Origin: Odontocerum albicorne
Lineage: Eukaryota > Arthropoda > Insecta > Trichoptera > Odontoceridae
Length of the DNA: 64,000 bases
Assembly: GCA_949825065.1 (NCBI GenBank)
Contig: OX463841.1
Coordinates: 17,127,064-17,191,063, forward strand
Direction: 5' to 3'
Part shown: piece by piece, positions 52,262-63,123 of the stretch
Numbering within the stretch: position 1 is the stretch's first letter
How the letters are laid out: each line of letters starts with the position of its first letter
Made by a program: the position numbers and the translations under genes
The notes under the pieces: generated by a model
Database searches by the model: none
Told to the model about the DNA's origin: nothing
The model's input: the letters and a program-made list of their open reading frames with translations, nothing else

Positions 52262-52620
52262 CATATCATACATATATACCATCACGCCGTCTCCCTGTCG
52301 GGGTAGGTACAGAGGAAAGAGCGCCAGACGCTCTCTTACATCGAAGTTGGCAATAAAATACTGTTCTGGAGTATCATCTCGGCATATTTTTATACTGGTT
52401 AGTTTGCGTATACTCGTATATATTTTAGTATATATGCCCCATTGACTTTGTTTCCTATTTCTATACGTAGTTCGTTCCATCATCTGAGAAAATACTCACT
52501 AAATAGAAGAATAGAACTTGTTCTATTCTTCCATTCATTTCTTAGCCATACATCGTATTGTCTTTCCCTTTCACACTTTTCTATCGCCATGACTGAATTT
52601 CGCAACATTTATTTGCAGAT
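52262..52620 (-). mobile_element. LINE tail family T (minus strand)
   Basis: The minus strand ends 'RERLALFPLYLPRQGDGVM' followed by 'gatggtatatatgtatgata'. Further upstream 'GDRKVWKGKTIRCMAKK'-like fragments continue the protein. Frames shift between the parts. Confidence 0.6.
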
Positions 52621-52778
52621 ATTTTCCTTTAGATCTCTCATACAATTTGCTCATCAGATTCTGCAATTTTGATCATTCTTCGCTAACAGGACCCATCAAA
52701 ACTATAGTTAGAAATTTGTATTTATTTGAAAAATACTTTAAAATGGCTTTTTCGAATATTTTGAGGAACATATGTAAA

Positions 52779-52806
52779 GGGTCTTTCAAATTGAGCGTTT
52801 TTTTTT
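52779..52806. mobile_element. Solo terminus of the 21.8 kb mariner/IS630-type element
   Basis: 'gggtctttcaaattgagcgt' followed by a T run is the right TIR sequence of 21777-22330. No matching second end was found nearby. It abuts the LINE J fragment. Confidence 0.75.
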
Positions 52807-52817
52807 ATTGAAATTTA

Positions 52818-53520
52818 TTTTTAACCTGAGAATGTACGACCATATAACTTCATATCAGAAGGAGATGAACTGGTTGAACGTGAGAAATAGATATAAAGTT
52901 TACATAATATCTTTAGTATTGTAATTTATTTTTATCAAACACTGTTTATTCCACTTTTTTGTAACGGTATAACCCTACCGGTTTCAAGGTGCACACCTCA
53001 TATTCAAGGGAGCACACACAAGACTAAATGCTGTTCGAACTGATACCGATATACACGCTTCAACGGTTGGGGGTTGAGGGGTGAGGGAGGCTTGGGACGA
53101 TTGCGGCCAAGAGCGGAGAGATTTTTGGGATATAACTGTTCAACAGATGTTCGGATCGATCGCATATTTTTAGCCATACATCGTATCTTATCTTTATTGT
53201 AAGATCCTTAGCTTATCTTTAGTGTATAAGATCCTTTAGTATATAAGATCCTTTAGTGTATAATATCTTTAGTGTATAAGATCCTTAGCCCTCCCCTCCC
53301 GTATTTCGCCGAACATTTTCAGCATATTTCCGATCATGGACGTGTGCTACACCCAAACATAGATTGTGTATTGGCCTTCCTGATTCACCGCTCTTCTTTT
53401 TTTTACGTCATTCTTTTTGGTCCATGCAGTGAGATTCTGGAACCTATTACAAAACAATGTTAGACTCGGTCAAGCCTTGGTATGCTTTAAGAAGCGATTG
53501 AAAAAACTCTAAATTTCTAG
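52818..53520 (+). mobile_element. Jockey-like LINE ORF2 C-terminus (family J), fragmented
   Basis: 'NLRMYDHITSYQKEMNWLNV' at 52818-52900, then a foreign palindrome arm (52915-53080), then 'YFAEHFQHISDHGRVLHPNI' and 'DCVLAFLIHRSSF' from about 53290. It ends in 'aagaagcgattgaaaaaact', matching the 'FKKRLKKL' end of 25659-26063. A short '(tttagtgtataagatcc)' array (53215-53290) lies inside. Confidence 0.8.
52915..53080 (-). mobile_element. Single arm of Penelope-like palindrome inside LINE J
   Basis: 'ttatcaaacactgtttattc', 'cttttttgtaacggtataac', 'cctaccggtttcaaggt' and 'ccgatatacacgcttcaacg' equal the left arm of 32351-32726. No mirrored arm follows. Confidence 0.75.
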
Positions 53521-53644
53521 TCAATAATACGACTTTAACGTATTTCATTCCCACTTTATCTTCTTTTTCCTTTGATTGATGATATCTCACTTTTATTATG
53601 TGATATTCATAAATTTCATAAAGTTGATTTGAATATATTTTGCG

Positions 53645-54047
53645 ACCATGTAAGTTCCTTTATTTAGTTTAATCCGCTTGCTTGGAAGAGCCTGCCAATA
53701 AACGTTTAGTTTAATCCGCTTGCTTGGAAGAGCCTGCCAATAAACGTTTAGTTTAATCCGCTTGCTTGGAAGAGCCTGCCAATAAAGAGCCTGGCAATAG
53801 TTTAATCCGCTTGCTTGGAAGAGCCTGCCAATACACCATGTAAGTTCCTTTATTTAGTTTAATCCGCTTGCTTGGAAGAGCCTGCCAATAAAGAGCCTGG
53901 CAATAGTTTAATCCGCTTGCTTGGAAGAGCCTGCCAATACACCATGTAAGTTCCTTTATTTAGTTTAATCCGCTTGCTTGGAAGAGCCTGCCAATAAAGA
54001 GCCTGGCAATAGTTTAATCCGCTTGCTTGGAAGAGCCTGCCAATAAA
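53645..54047. repeat. Tandem array, 106-bp composite unit, running into an assembly gap
   Basis: The core 'tagtttaatccgcttgcttg' plus 'gaagagcctgccaataaa' occurs about nine times. Longer composites beginning 'accatgtaagttccttta' are spaced 106 bp apart (53835, 53941). The array continues into the Ns, so its true length is unknown. Confidence 0.93.
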
Positions 54048-54247
54048 NNNNNNNNNNNNNNNNNNNNNNNNNNNNNNNNNNNNNNNNNNNNNNNNNNNNN
54101 NNNNNNNNNNNNNNNNNNNNNNNNNNNNNNNNNNNNNNNNNNNNNNNNNNNNNNNNNNNNNNNNNNNNNNNNNNNNNNNNNNNNNNNNNNNNNNNNNNNN
54201 NNNNNNNNNNNNNNNNNNNNNNNNNNNNNNNNNNNNNNNNNNNNNNN
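54048..54247. other. Assembly gap (200 N)
   Basis: Exactly 200 unknown bases, a typical placeholder length. The repeat on the left does not resume on the right. Any ORF through here is meaningless. Confidence 0.99.
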
Positions 54248-54283
54248 AGTTTCAATAAAGAAATAAGGCTGATACGAGATTCT

Positions 54284-54410
54284 AGTAACTCCTTACAATA
54301 TTATACTCACTTCTTACTAGATTATATTCACTTCTTACAAGATTCTATTCACTCCTTACCAGATTCTATTCACTCCTTACCAGATTCTTTTCACTCCTTA
54401 CCAGATTTGC
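54284..54410. repeat. 21-bp tandem repeat, about 6 copies
   Basis: 'actccttaccagattctatt' type units; earlier copies read 'acttcttactagattatatt'. Confidence 0.88.
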
Positions 54411-54811
54411 TCATCGGAACTTTGCGATCGGAATGATCCTTCTATTTTCTTTGGATCACCAATCTACTTGGAACATCTTGTCACATTGGGTGGATTTTGC
54501 TTATAAAAGTATTGCCACCTGACTCTGAACTGCCCAGGAGAACCTGGAAATATCATAAGAGGTTTCATTCAGTATTTGAAAAGCAAAAGCCAAAATGTCA
54601 TAATAAGGACTATTACGTGATGGAATGACTTTCTCGCCATCTAGCCGACTATAACATACAGTGCCATTTAGTGATTAAAGATAACCTCAAGATTCCTCAA
54701 CTTGCAGCTTTGAAATGCTATCAATCAGACGTGAATAGGGTAAATCTTTTCAACTTTTGAACAAAGATAGTGTAAGATTTATATATTATTTATAGTTATG
54801 GCATTACTAAC
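54411..54811. other. Unassigned DNA
   Basis: Slightly less AT-rich, no recognised content. Confidence 0.4.
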
Positions 54812-55035
54812 ATTGTTGAGGTTTAAATACATTGTTATTTGTTTTATCAAACGCTGTTTATTCCACTTTTTGTAACGGTATAACCCTACCGGTTTAAGGC
54901 TATCACCACATCATCAAAGGATCACAAACAAGTCTTGATCGTGCTCCCCTGATGATGAGATGAAAGCTTTGAAACTGGTAGGGTTATGCCGTTACAAAAG
55001 GGGAATAAACAATGTAAGATAAAAAAATTTATAAC
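54812..55035. mobile_element. Palindromic Penelope-like element
   Basis: Left arm 'tgttttatcaaacgctgttt', 'gtaacggtataaccctaccg', 'gtttaaggctatcacca', 'gatcacaaacaagtctt'. The right arm is the mirror ('gtgctcccctgatgatgaga', 'tgaaagctttgaaactggta', 'gggttatgccgttac'). A hammerhead-like core is at 54949-54995. The arms are more diverged than at 32.4 kb. Confidence 0.8.
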
Positions 55036-55095
55036 ATGTATTATCTGAATTTTACAATTGGTATATACTCGTAAGTATATTTATTTCCATACGAG

Positions 55096-55365
55096 TCATT
55101 TTCCATCTACTATACTTTGATGTCGGGTCTTAAGTTCGTCGTCGCTACTATTCTTTTCACGCTCAAGTGTGTCACCAGGAGAGTAGAAGTTCCTTTGGAC
55201 AGTTCCTTCTTCGTCACTACGTGACGTCGCGCTCGTAAAACAATTAAAAGCTTTCGATCTTTTAGTGTATATCGTGCTGGATAGAAACTTATTTTGTTCC
55301 CCATAAAGTGGTGGGATTGAACTATTAAATATTCTTATATATGGTATAGGTATATAAAAAAACAA
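55096..55365 (-). other. Unrecognised open frames in moderately GC-rich DNA
   Basis: Two overlapping minus-strand frames (89 and 64 codons) with balanced composition ('SKAFNCFTSATSRSDEEGTV' in one). No family is recognised and no start context stands out. Weak evidence for coding. Confidence 0.2.
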
Positions 55366-55479
55366 ATGCGTTAGACTCTCGCGCTGTAGAAGTGAAACTT
55401 CTTAGCTCCTAGGAAAAGCTGATTTTATGCATTGCATTTTTACCATTTGTCAAGGTTTTTTTTTAGGATTAGGAAATGG

Positions 55480-56110
55480 TTATATTAATTAATGAATTTA
55501 TAATTAATTAATTATATACTTAATAAAAAATAATTAATAATCATTAATTATTAATTAATTATTAATTATTATATTACTTAATAAATATTAATTAATAATT
55601 ACAATTATTAATTAATAATAATTATAATGATTAATTAATTAATATTAATTAATAATTATAATATTAATATTATATTATTATATTAATATTATACTTGATT
55701 AATTAACTATTAATATTAAATAATTAATTATTATTAATAATAATTAATATTAATATTATTATTAATATTAATTAATATGATTAATATTAATATTATTTAT
55801 AATATTATTAATATTAATTATTATTAATAATTTAATTATAAATTAATTATTTATTAATTATATTATATTTATTAATTATTAATAATTAATTAATGAAATT
55901 TAATATTATTTAATTAATTCATTTAAATATTTATTGTTATAGTATAATATTTAATATTATATTTAATAAATAAATAAATTTATTTATCGTTAATTTATCA
56001 AATTATTTAATTATTTATTTATATTATTGATAATTATAAATTTATATTTAATATTTAATATATGTTATATTATTTATTAAATTTATTCATATTAATATAC
56101 ATAAATATTA
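55480..56110. repeat. Low-complexity block of almost pure A+T
   Basis: About 630 bp built from permutations of 'attaattaatattaat', with only a handful of G or C. It contains many short TTAA and ATTAAT palindromes. There is no fixed period. Confidence 0.95.
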
Positions 56111-56809
56111 AAGATCACTTGAAATATTACCATTAAAGTCGGAGAAGGGGAAGCGTTTCACTTTTCGTGACGTTCAGTCAAATTTGCCCTACAGCGCCTA
56201 TGGAAGTTTCACTTCAAAAACCTTTATTGGAATATCAACAATCCTGCAACTCCGGCACTGGTATGTACGAGTATTATATATAATACACAGGCATCCTTCT
56301 TTTATCGCGTTTTGGGCAGGTGCGAGTCCGGCAGACTTCCTCACCACAGACAGCGTCAATCTTCAACATCACTTCGATATTTTATCTTTTTGGTTTGGTC
56401 TGTCAATACAATTTGCATCCAACCGCACCGAGGTCTAATCACTGCACGCCCCATTAAGTAATATCGTTATAATTCTTTTGTACTTTTTATTGCAAACTCT
56501 TCTAATGAATGTGGATTCAGCCTCAGGAAGTTGTAATAAGCAAGAAGTGTGCCTTTCGTGAGTAACAAGAGTTTTTCTTTAGCGCTTTTTATATTTATAA
56601 ATCAAATTGTTCTGTAAATCGATAAGGAGAAAAACTGATGAGTATTGTATTTGACTTGTATTTTCATTTTTATAACGAAATGTTTGCACATAATAGTGTT
56701 GGTTTCCACCTTGACGTATTTGTGACAAACTTGGATTTGTTTTAATTTAGAAAAGAAAATTCACGATGTCAATGTTATATTGCATTTTACTTGCACTGTA
56801 TAAAGTATA
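56111..56809. other. Unassigned DNA with an 84-codon ORF
   Basis: 56184-56438 is open and of mixed composition ('CGHGA'-like GC spots around 'ggcaggtgcgagtccggcag') but matches nothing I know. Confidence 0.3.
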
Positions 56810-56985
56810 ACCTGACCGGCTTGATACTATATGGCAATCTCTTTCAACTTACTAGAAATAAGTTAGAGGCATTAAATGAAACTAGGCTGGAATCCATTTA
56901 GAAAAATCTAGGTTCCAACTTGAACAGAACTGCAACTCCTGGGTTGAAATACAAGCATCTTACCTAAAGCCGAACGTGTTACTAT
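56810..56985 (-). mobile_element. SINE family A, diverged full-length copy
   Basis: 'taacctgaccggcttgatac', 'tatggcaatctctttcaact', 'aaactaggctggaatccatt' and 'aaaatctaggttccaactt' mirror the family body. The head ('ttgaaatacaagcatctta') is badly eroded. Confidence 0.7.
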
Positions 56986-57169
56986 CACGTATTAGAATCT
57001 CTGCAAAAGTTTCTTTGTATTTCGTCTTCTCTTGGTAAATTTTCTGCGTTTTCTTACCAAATATATTTTTCTAAATATTTGCAGATGCGGTTAAGTATCT
57101 AATTTAATGGCCGCAGCCACTATCTTCCTATTCTTACACTCAATTTATTTTGCAATATTTTTTATGTCA

Positions 57170-57265
57170 CTTTTAATAATTCTGGGTTCGAGTACCGAGT
57201 TACAGTACTCTTGAGGAGAGTTTGCTCTCTAAACAGCACTGAAAATTGCCCTTAAATTATTATTA
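57170..57265 (+). mobile_element. SINE-like fragment, second type
   Basis: 'ttctgggttcgagtaccgag' then 'agagtttgctctctaaacag' and 'gaaaattgccctt', the same order as 11590-11705. Confidence 0.5.
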
Positions 57266-57274
57266 CCATTATAT

Positions 57275-57360
57275 AACTAACTTTACCGGTTTCAAGGTTT
57301 TCACCTAATTTTCAGGAGAGCACAAACCATACTCCGTCAGAGGAGCACAAGCAAGTCAAA
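57275..57360. mobile_element. Fragment of Penelope-like palindrome family
   Basis: 'tttaccggtttcaaggtttt', 'cacctaattttcaggagagc' and 'acaaac' equal the left arm of 25035-25215; 'gaggagcacaagcaagtc' may be a remnant of the second arm. Confidence 0.6.
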
Positions 57361-57439
57361 AAAAATCTAGCAAGTAGCTCTTTCGGACATTTGAACAACA
57401 TATTCAAACGTGATCTCCATGTATATGAAAAGAAAAGTC

Positions 57440-57880
57440 GAGAACTAGTGCATTCTTCCAGTACTTACGTATATCTGTGAGACATGGATACTCATATCAA
57501 AAACACACACATAAGCTTAAGACCGTACAGAGAAGCATTAAAATATTTGCTGGGATATACTAAAAGAGACCGTAAACGGTACCCCTGGATTCACAACAAA
57601 ACAAAGATAGAATATGTAATAAAGGTGTGCAAGAAGATGAAGTGGCAATGGGCAGAACACGTAGCCAGAATGTCAGATTCCCGATAGAAATCCGAATTAA
57701 TTCAGTGGTACCCAAGAGGCATGAAGAGGTCCAGAAAAGATCCAAAGTATGCTGGATGAATGAAATCAGGAAGAATGGCAGCATCACCAACGAGCACAAA
57801 ACCGAATCATCTGGAGTCGGCTTGTGGAAACCTTCACGCAACAGTGGATCGTCCCAGGTTGACAATGAACAAAAATAAAT
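57440..57880 (+). mobile_element. LINE (RTE-like) ORF2 C-terminus, frameshifted
   Basis: Plus strand: 'REALKYLLGYTKRDRKRYPW', 'KVCKKMKWQWAEHVARMSDS', stop/frameshift, 'SELIQWYPRGMKRSRKDPKY', and in another frame 'AQNRIIWSRLVETFTQQWIV'. MKWQWAGHVARM, then a W.PR segment, then the QQW end, are the well-known closing motifs of a widespread insect endonuclease/RT LINE. Several frameshifts show it is old. Confidence 0.83.
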
Positions 57881-58321
57881 ATCGTTCGACCATTATGATT
57901 TGATGCAGTATATAATAATTTTTCATAAGCCATAATGTGATAAGTACCAAATCGAAGATGGTCGAAAAATATTTTATTAGAATTATTGGATAATTTATTT
58001 CTAATTTAACAAGATTGTTGTCAAACCAGTTCCCTGACCAATAGACGTTGCATATTTAACTGTTCAAAATACCATCGATTCAATTCGATAAGTAATAATG
58101 CCGGAGAACAATACGTGTAGCGCGATAATGTAGCGGATACAAATCATATAGCGCAGTATAGCGCTTGCCGTCGCGCCGTCACGTTATTTTATCCCCTCGC
58201 CGTAATGCGGTGCTAAGAGAATGGATTTACAACCTTATATCGGAATAGGGTTGAGAAAATGAACTGTTTATTTTGTATAATTTATTTTTTTGTTTTTTAA
58301 TTTATGCACTGAAAAACATTT
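57881..58321. other. Unassigned DNA, part CpG-rich
   Basis: 58100-58220 is locally richer in CG ('gcgcttgccgtcgcgccgtc') with no ORF. Unknown. Confidence 0.35.
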
Positions 58322-58578
58322 CTGTGGCCTTATGGCAGAAGTTGATATGTCCGTTTTACCTTAGTTTACAGGAGAAGCAATATTAGCTTTGATAAGCTGT
58401 TTAAATCAGTACAAATTAGTATTTTTTTAAGTTTTTCCAAACAATATATATTTTGTTTGGATAATGACTGACACACCAAGTTTTGCCACAACATGCTGAG
58501 AAATATTTTCTATAAATTGGGAGAATAAACACTAAATGACAAAAAACGGACATATCAACTTCTGCCATAACGCCACAG
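58322..58578. mobile_element. TIR MITE (family M), copy 2, uninterrupted
   Basis: Ends CTGTGGCCTTATGGCAGAAG and 'cttctgccataacgccacag' are inverted over about 35 bp. 'attt' on both flanks may be a target duplication. Serves as the empty-site reference for 42670-43510. Confidence 0.88.
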
Positions 58579-58594
58579 ATTTGATGTCCTCGTT

Positions 58595-58690
58595 GCCAGG
58601 CTACCTCTATTTAATTTATTGCCAAAGAGCTGTCTCTTCCAGCCAACTAGAAAATTGTTTAATAATTTTATTTCTAGTGTTAGTTTAGAG
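58595..58690 (-). mobile_element. SINE family A, 3' body fragment (weak)
   Basis: 'ttgccaggctacctctattt', 'attgccaaagagctgtctct' and 'tccagccaactagaaaa' resemble the body, heavily diverged. Confidence 0.4.
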
Positions 58691-58839
58691 ATTTACACAA
58701 TCACTTTATACAAAAAAAAACGTCAAAAGACGGAATTATAAGATGGAAAAAAAATCATTTGACGATTTAAATATACAAGGGGAAACCACGTTATGTCACT
58801 GAAAGGAAATATAATGTTTTTTTTTAGTCACTATTTGAA

Positions 58840-59100
58840 ATACGCTTAAGATATAGCGAGTCTTATATCAGTTTGCAGTTTGTGCCATGGAACGTTATGG
58901 ACGCCGCGAAAAATAAATATTGAGAAACTAGAAAAACTAACAGGCAATATCTGCTTGAGCGAAGTGCAACTTCGTGGTTGGATAGATGCCGAATATTTTC
59001 GACGAGGTATAAGGGAGCAGCGGGACAGTTAATGACGTAAACATAAATTACAACACATGCTGTTGATGTCAGTATAATATATTTGCTATGTAACAATGAA
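58840..59100 (-). mobile_element. Jockey-like LINE ORF2 C-terminus (family J), diverged
   Basis: Minus strand: 'INCPAAPLYLVENIRHLSNH', 'EVALRSSRYCLLVFLV' and 'ASITFHGTNCKLI', aligning with 'LNCPATPSYLAENFQRLSNR...' of 25659-26063. Confidence 0.75.
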
Positions 59101-59179
59101 TATTGAGATTCTCATTTCATTTGGTTGAGTTTTGCTTATAGTTAATTCATATTTTACTTTTGGATTCTACACCACGAGT

Positions 59180-59660
59180 ATAGAAGTCAAATGAGGAATA
59201 TATGGGGAATATGTATGAAAATATACGGAATGAAGTAATTAGGAATAAAGTGATTAGGAATGAATGTTGATTTAAGGATGATGGGTTGAGTAAGACGAAG
59301 AAGAGCTCTCTGAGATGATTTGGGCATATAGAACGATTGAATAAAGAAGGACTAACAAAACAAATATATAGTGCAAATGCGAATGATACGCGTGGTTGGA
59401 CAGGTCCCAAGGAAGTTTATTGGAATCAAGTGAATTATATTTTGAATGAAGGAAATTTAGAAAGTCGGAGAAATCGTAAGAGTTTTATGAAAAGCGAAGG
59501 ATATGAAAATCGGGCGTTCTGTCTTCTGTGCCTACTCCGACACGGAAAAAGCGTGATAGTATTGATGTACTATATGAATGTATACCACGAGATGCATTAT
59601 AGAATTTGTGAATTTGTGTTTATTCGCAAAATTAAAGAACTACTGAACTAATTTCGGTCA
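59180..59660 (+). mobile_element. LINE tail family T, best coding-like copy
   Basis: Plus strand: 'RNEVIRNKVIRNEC', 'FGHIERLNKEGLTKQIYSAN', 'TRGWTGPKEVYWNQVNYILN', 'ESRRNRKSFMKSEGYENRAF', 'CLLCLLRHGKSVIVLMY'. The 104-codon open frame covers the usual C-terminus. 'LRHGKSVIVLMY' corresponds to the 3' UTR in other copies read through without a stop, so the frame is not proof of function. Confidence 0.7.
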
Positions 59661-59690
59661 TATGTAATATAATATAGTATAGTACCCGGC

Positions 59691-60064
59691 GACAAGTAAT
59701 ACACATCGGGCTTAAGAAAGAGACTGTCGGCCATAATCGGCTAACTTCGGCTTTGTAGAGCGTCGTTTCTGTCATTCATACACGTGTTCCGTAGCGATTT
59801 GTCAGTCGTTGTCAAGCGACAGAGACGACGCTCTACAAAGCCAAAGTTAGCCGATTATTATTATTATAATTTTTTATCCACTTTGCACGGATTTCTCATG
59901 TTACACAAAGAGGGTCTGCTTCTAGCGTTAGCTTATTCGTTAGGAAGAATATCAGCCAGGATTCTTCTCATACTGCTAGGCGTTACCGAGAATATATCAG
60001 CAGTGTCATTATGGCCGACAGTCTCTTTCTTAAGCCCGATGTGTATTACTTACCGCCGGGTACT
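59691..60064. mobile_element. Long-TIR MITE, copy 2, split by a LINE fragment
   Basis: Left arm AGTACCCGGCGACAAGTAAT, 'acatcgggcttaagaaagag', 'actgtcggccataatcggct', 'aacttcggctttgtagagcg'; the right arm is the mirror. Total arm length is about 90 bp. The insertion at 59859-60007 breaks the right arm. Confidence 0.88.
59859..60007 (-). mobile_element. 5'-truncated Jockey/I-type LINE, 149 bp, with ATTAT duplication
   Basis: Minus strand equals the last coding bases and 3' UTR of the LINE at 39105-40128 ('atgagaagaatcctggc', 'gctaacgctagaagcagacc', 'ccgtgcaaagtggataaaaa') and ends in a (TAA)n-like tail. It is flanked by ATTAT at 59854-59858 and 60008-60012. Removing it restores the MITE arm exactly. 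Confidence 0.88.
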
Positions 60065-60705
60065 TGTAATATTATATTAGTTTGGTTAGCAAGTATCAAA
60101 ATAGATATGTACGGAGCTCATGTCATTATTTTGTAAATATTGTTTTTATATTAAAAAAATACTTGAAAAATTTACCTAAAACAATTATTTTTTTAAACGT
60201 TTGAGTTTCGTCTCCCATCCCTGAATGATTCCCAAAACTGAAGCCTGTCATTTGGCTAATCGGACCACGAGAAAAAAGTAAACGGCGTACATTAGTGGAA
60301 TTACTGGTATCCCAACATAACAACAATCGTAACAGAATCGACAATAAAAGCTCGCGACCAGAGCAGCGCCTAGCGACCAGTATACCCACAGTTCCCTCTG
60401 GTTTAATATGAGCTATCGTGATCCCTCGTTCTCCTGGCCTCTCGCTATTGCTGGCCTGCGAGACCAGAGTAAAGGAACGATCACACTATTTTAATATCAT
60501 AGGGACATTTAATATAATACAGACGTATAAAAATCATACATGGTAATACATATTTTTCTTATTTAAAATAACACTTACAGTAAATTAATCAAGATTTTTA
60601 CACAAAAAAACATAATTTACAAATAATACGAAGGATCGAATCCCAACTTCCAGTATTCATCTCATACACAGTTCCGCCATGTCCGTGAAAATATTTCCAA
60701 TTATA
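60065..60705. other. Unassigned DNA
   Basis: 60200-60480 is less AT-rich with an 87-codon minus ORF ('RGPISQMTGFSFGNHSGMG') of unknown nature. No motif supports a gene. Confidence 0.3.
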
Positions 60706-60709
60706 TTAA

Positions 60710-61353
60710 CCTTTCCCTTCCTGTGCTAAAAAAATCCGCCCGTTCCGCCCGTATTCAATACACATGTAAAAATGAGCGATTTAAAATCGTAAAAATAAGA
60801 ATATTCATAGCCAATCGCTTAAATTAATTAAATTTGAAGTCAAAAGTGATAATAATCGAAATTTAATTGCTGAAAACATGAAAAAAACATCGGCCGACGT
60901 TCACAAAACGGGTAAAGAGACCACCTCAAATTGATGCCCTGGAGCTACTAAGAACTGAGACGGGACTCGGTCTCGGACTGTTATACCTCGAAGGAAGAAA
61001 GACAATTGTAAACTGAGATTCTATTTCTTGCGTTCCCATATACCGAATAGAGTGAGAGTAAGACGGGAATAGCGTTGCTTCCTCTCCTATAGTGTTTTTT
61101 TAGAATGAATGTACCTTCGTCACTCACTGGCACACGTTTGATTGTATTGGTGAATTTATTCCCGATTTTCACAAAATATATCTAATGTGGCCAATAAGTG
61201 CTAATTATTATTAATATTATTTTTTTTCATTCAATGCGTAAATATATTACGGAGGAATACCTAAAATCTGAACCCAGTATTTATTAGATTTATAGAGATA
61301 ATAAAGTTTTTAGAAGCAATGTGTACTACTTACACATCACAGGACAGGAAAAG
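60710..61353. mobile_element. piggyBac-like non-autonomous element, copy 2
   Basis: TTAA at 60706-60709 and 61354-61357. Ends CCTTTCCCTTCCTGTG and CACAGGACAGGAAAAG. It aligns over its whole length with 1686-2316 ('gcgatttaaaatcgtaaaaa', 'aatgcgtaaatatattacgg', 'aggaatacctaaaatct', 'tagaagcaatgtgt'). 644 bp. Confidence 0.88.
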
Positions 61354-61357
61354 TTAA

Positions 61358-61625
61358 TGAGGACACATAACATGGAAAAGTAAATTGATATTTCTTTTTG
61401 ACTATTTACTATACAATACCTCGTTGCATGCTCTCATCAACTCGGTAAACAGTGACACTCAATTACATATGTATATATCACGCGAATAAAATCCTTCACA
61501 CTTCATCACTCCAGACATACCAAAAAGTCCATCCCATAATGTGCTGCACATAATCATCAAAAAAACACCACACTTAAGAGTTCACACAAACCTTTGCTAC
61601 AAGTTATTCCTCCTGCAAGCCCAAG
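61358..61625. repeat. Dispersed repeat, copy 2 (first copy at 75-360)
   Basis: 'gaggacacataacatggaaa', 'cagtgacactcaattacata', 'cttcatcactccagacatac' and 'cacacaaacctttgctacaa'. It directly abuts the TTAA of the piggyBac-like element. Confidence 0.72.
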
Positions 61626-61719
61626 TATTCAAACTCTTGTTGCAATAACAACCACGCTTCGATCGACTGCCTAATTTTATACCCTGCTTTGCTTTTATTG
61701 AATTCGGCACCCCATTGTA

Positions 61720-61772
61720 AGTTTTTTAGAAGCAGTGTGTACTAGTTACACACGACAGGGAGGGAAGGGTTT
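61720..61772. mobile_element. Right-end fragment of the piggyBac-like family
   Basis: 'gttttttagaagcagtgtgt', 'actagttacacacgacaggg' and 'agggaagggttta' match the right end of the other two copies. Confidence 0.65.
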
Positions 61773-62286
61773 ACAATAAACCAAGAAACAGTCTTTAGAT
61801 GCTTGATGAATCGGAAGAGTTACATATTCACATACTAGTGATGTCACTCGGTGAGTTCTGTCTGGATATTGTTCAAAAGCGTGGACCATAAATGTATTAT
61901 AGTTTAGTTCGTAAGGAATTAAAATTTATATTCACATACTCGTATATTGTATTTCGGACTTCTGATATGTTGACATGCTTAATTATTCATATCCTTGTTA
62001 TTCCGAAGAGTTCGATAAAAGAGAGATTATCGGATTTCGAAGTTATGAGTTTCTCCGTAGTATTAATCGTCTTTAGACGAGTACTCGTATATAGGTACGA
62101 GTAGGTTGCCATAAAAGTGCCTTTGTTTAGCTGATCCTCGTCTTTAATCTATATAGGCTTTGCCAATCAGCTTATATAGTATTTTTGACAAGTATCAAGT
62201 CGAAATGTATTGCGTGGTCCTTTAATTTTTTCCAGAAATTTGGCATAATTGTATCATGATTATGCCAATTTTTTTACTTAACTAAG
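61773..62286. other. AT-rich DNA, nothing recognised
   Basis: A 70-codon ORF (61892-62104) has no recognisable content. Confidence 0.45.
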
Positions 62287-62389
62287 TTGGACATGAGACT
62301 CTTTACAATAGGAAGTATTTCTGTCGAAATCTATCTAAAATGCTCAAGCAACGTTTTCATTAGTTGACTTTTGAATATAATATAACAAA
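62287..62389 (+). repeat. Dispersed repeat, copy 1 of a direct pair
   Basis: 'ggacatgagactctttacaa', 'taggaagtatttctgtcgaa', 'atctatctaaaatgctcaag' recurs at 63801-63892 in the same orientation with few changes. Confidence 0.85.
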
Positions 62390-63123
62390 ACTTTATATCT
62401 TACATTTCCCTTCGTATCACTCTTTGTCGACGGTATATTTCATCGTTGTTCTTCGCATCTACCTTGAAAATATTTAGTTTTATTAATTAATAATACATTT
62501 TTCATCATATAACCGAAAGAATGAAACAACTTGAATGGAAAAGAGGGGAATGCAAATCAATTCTGGGGAAAATATCATTTCAATAGGAAAAAAATGTGGT
62601 TGGCATAAGGTAAAGAGTACATGTGTATTAAACCGTACGTTGATACATTCAGAAAACACTTTGAAACATATAACGAATCTCATAAATATACCTGATCAGC
62701 AGGAATGCAGTTGAAATGACAACTGTGTATCATATGCCCTTTTACAGACGAGATGCAAAAAGTTGCTTTAGACCAGAAGACAGTAGTTTCCGCCACGTAC
62801 TGAGTGTTCATAGTATTATAGAAGGTAATTAATCATTCTTAGCATGATTTTAAGTAAATACAAAATGTCTTAACTGAGTTCAGTATCTTATACTCGTAAG
62901 AAACATTTCCATAGCAAATTTGGGACAAGAGAGAAAATAGTTGGTGTTAATTGAGTGACTTTTTGTTTGTGATTTATTGGAAACAATATTTAACACCAAA
63001 GTTCAACTTTGAGATTTGGGCGATGTGCATTAGAAAATATTATCCCTTTTTGCACTGGCAACAAGAAGCAGGTAGGTTTCGTCTATAAGTGAAAGGAAAG
63101 TATATTTCCCGTTATATGGTATC
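62390..63123. other. AT-rich DNA, nothing recognised
   Basis: No supported feature. Confidence 0.45.

Noticed and set aside
53965..54266. ORFs crossing the N gap
   Set aside because: Unknown bases are not coding evidence.
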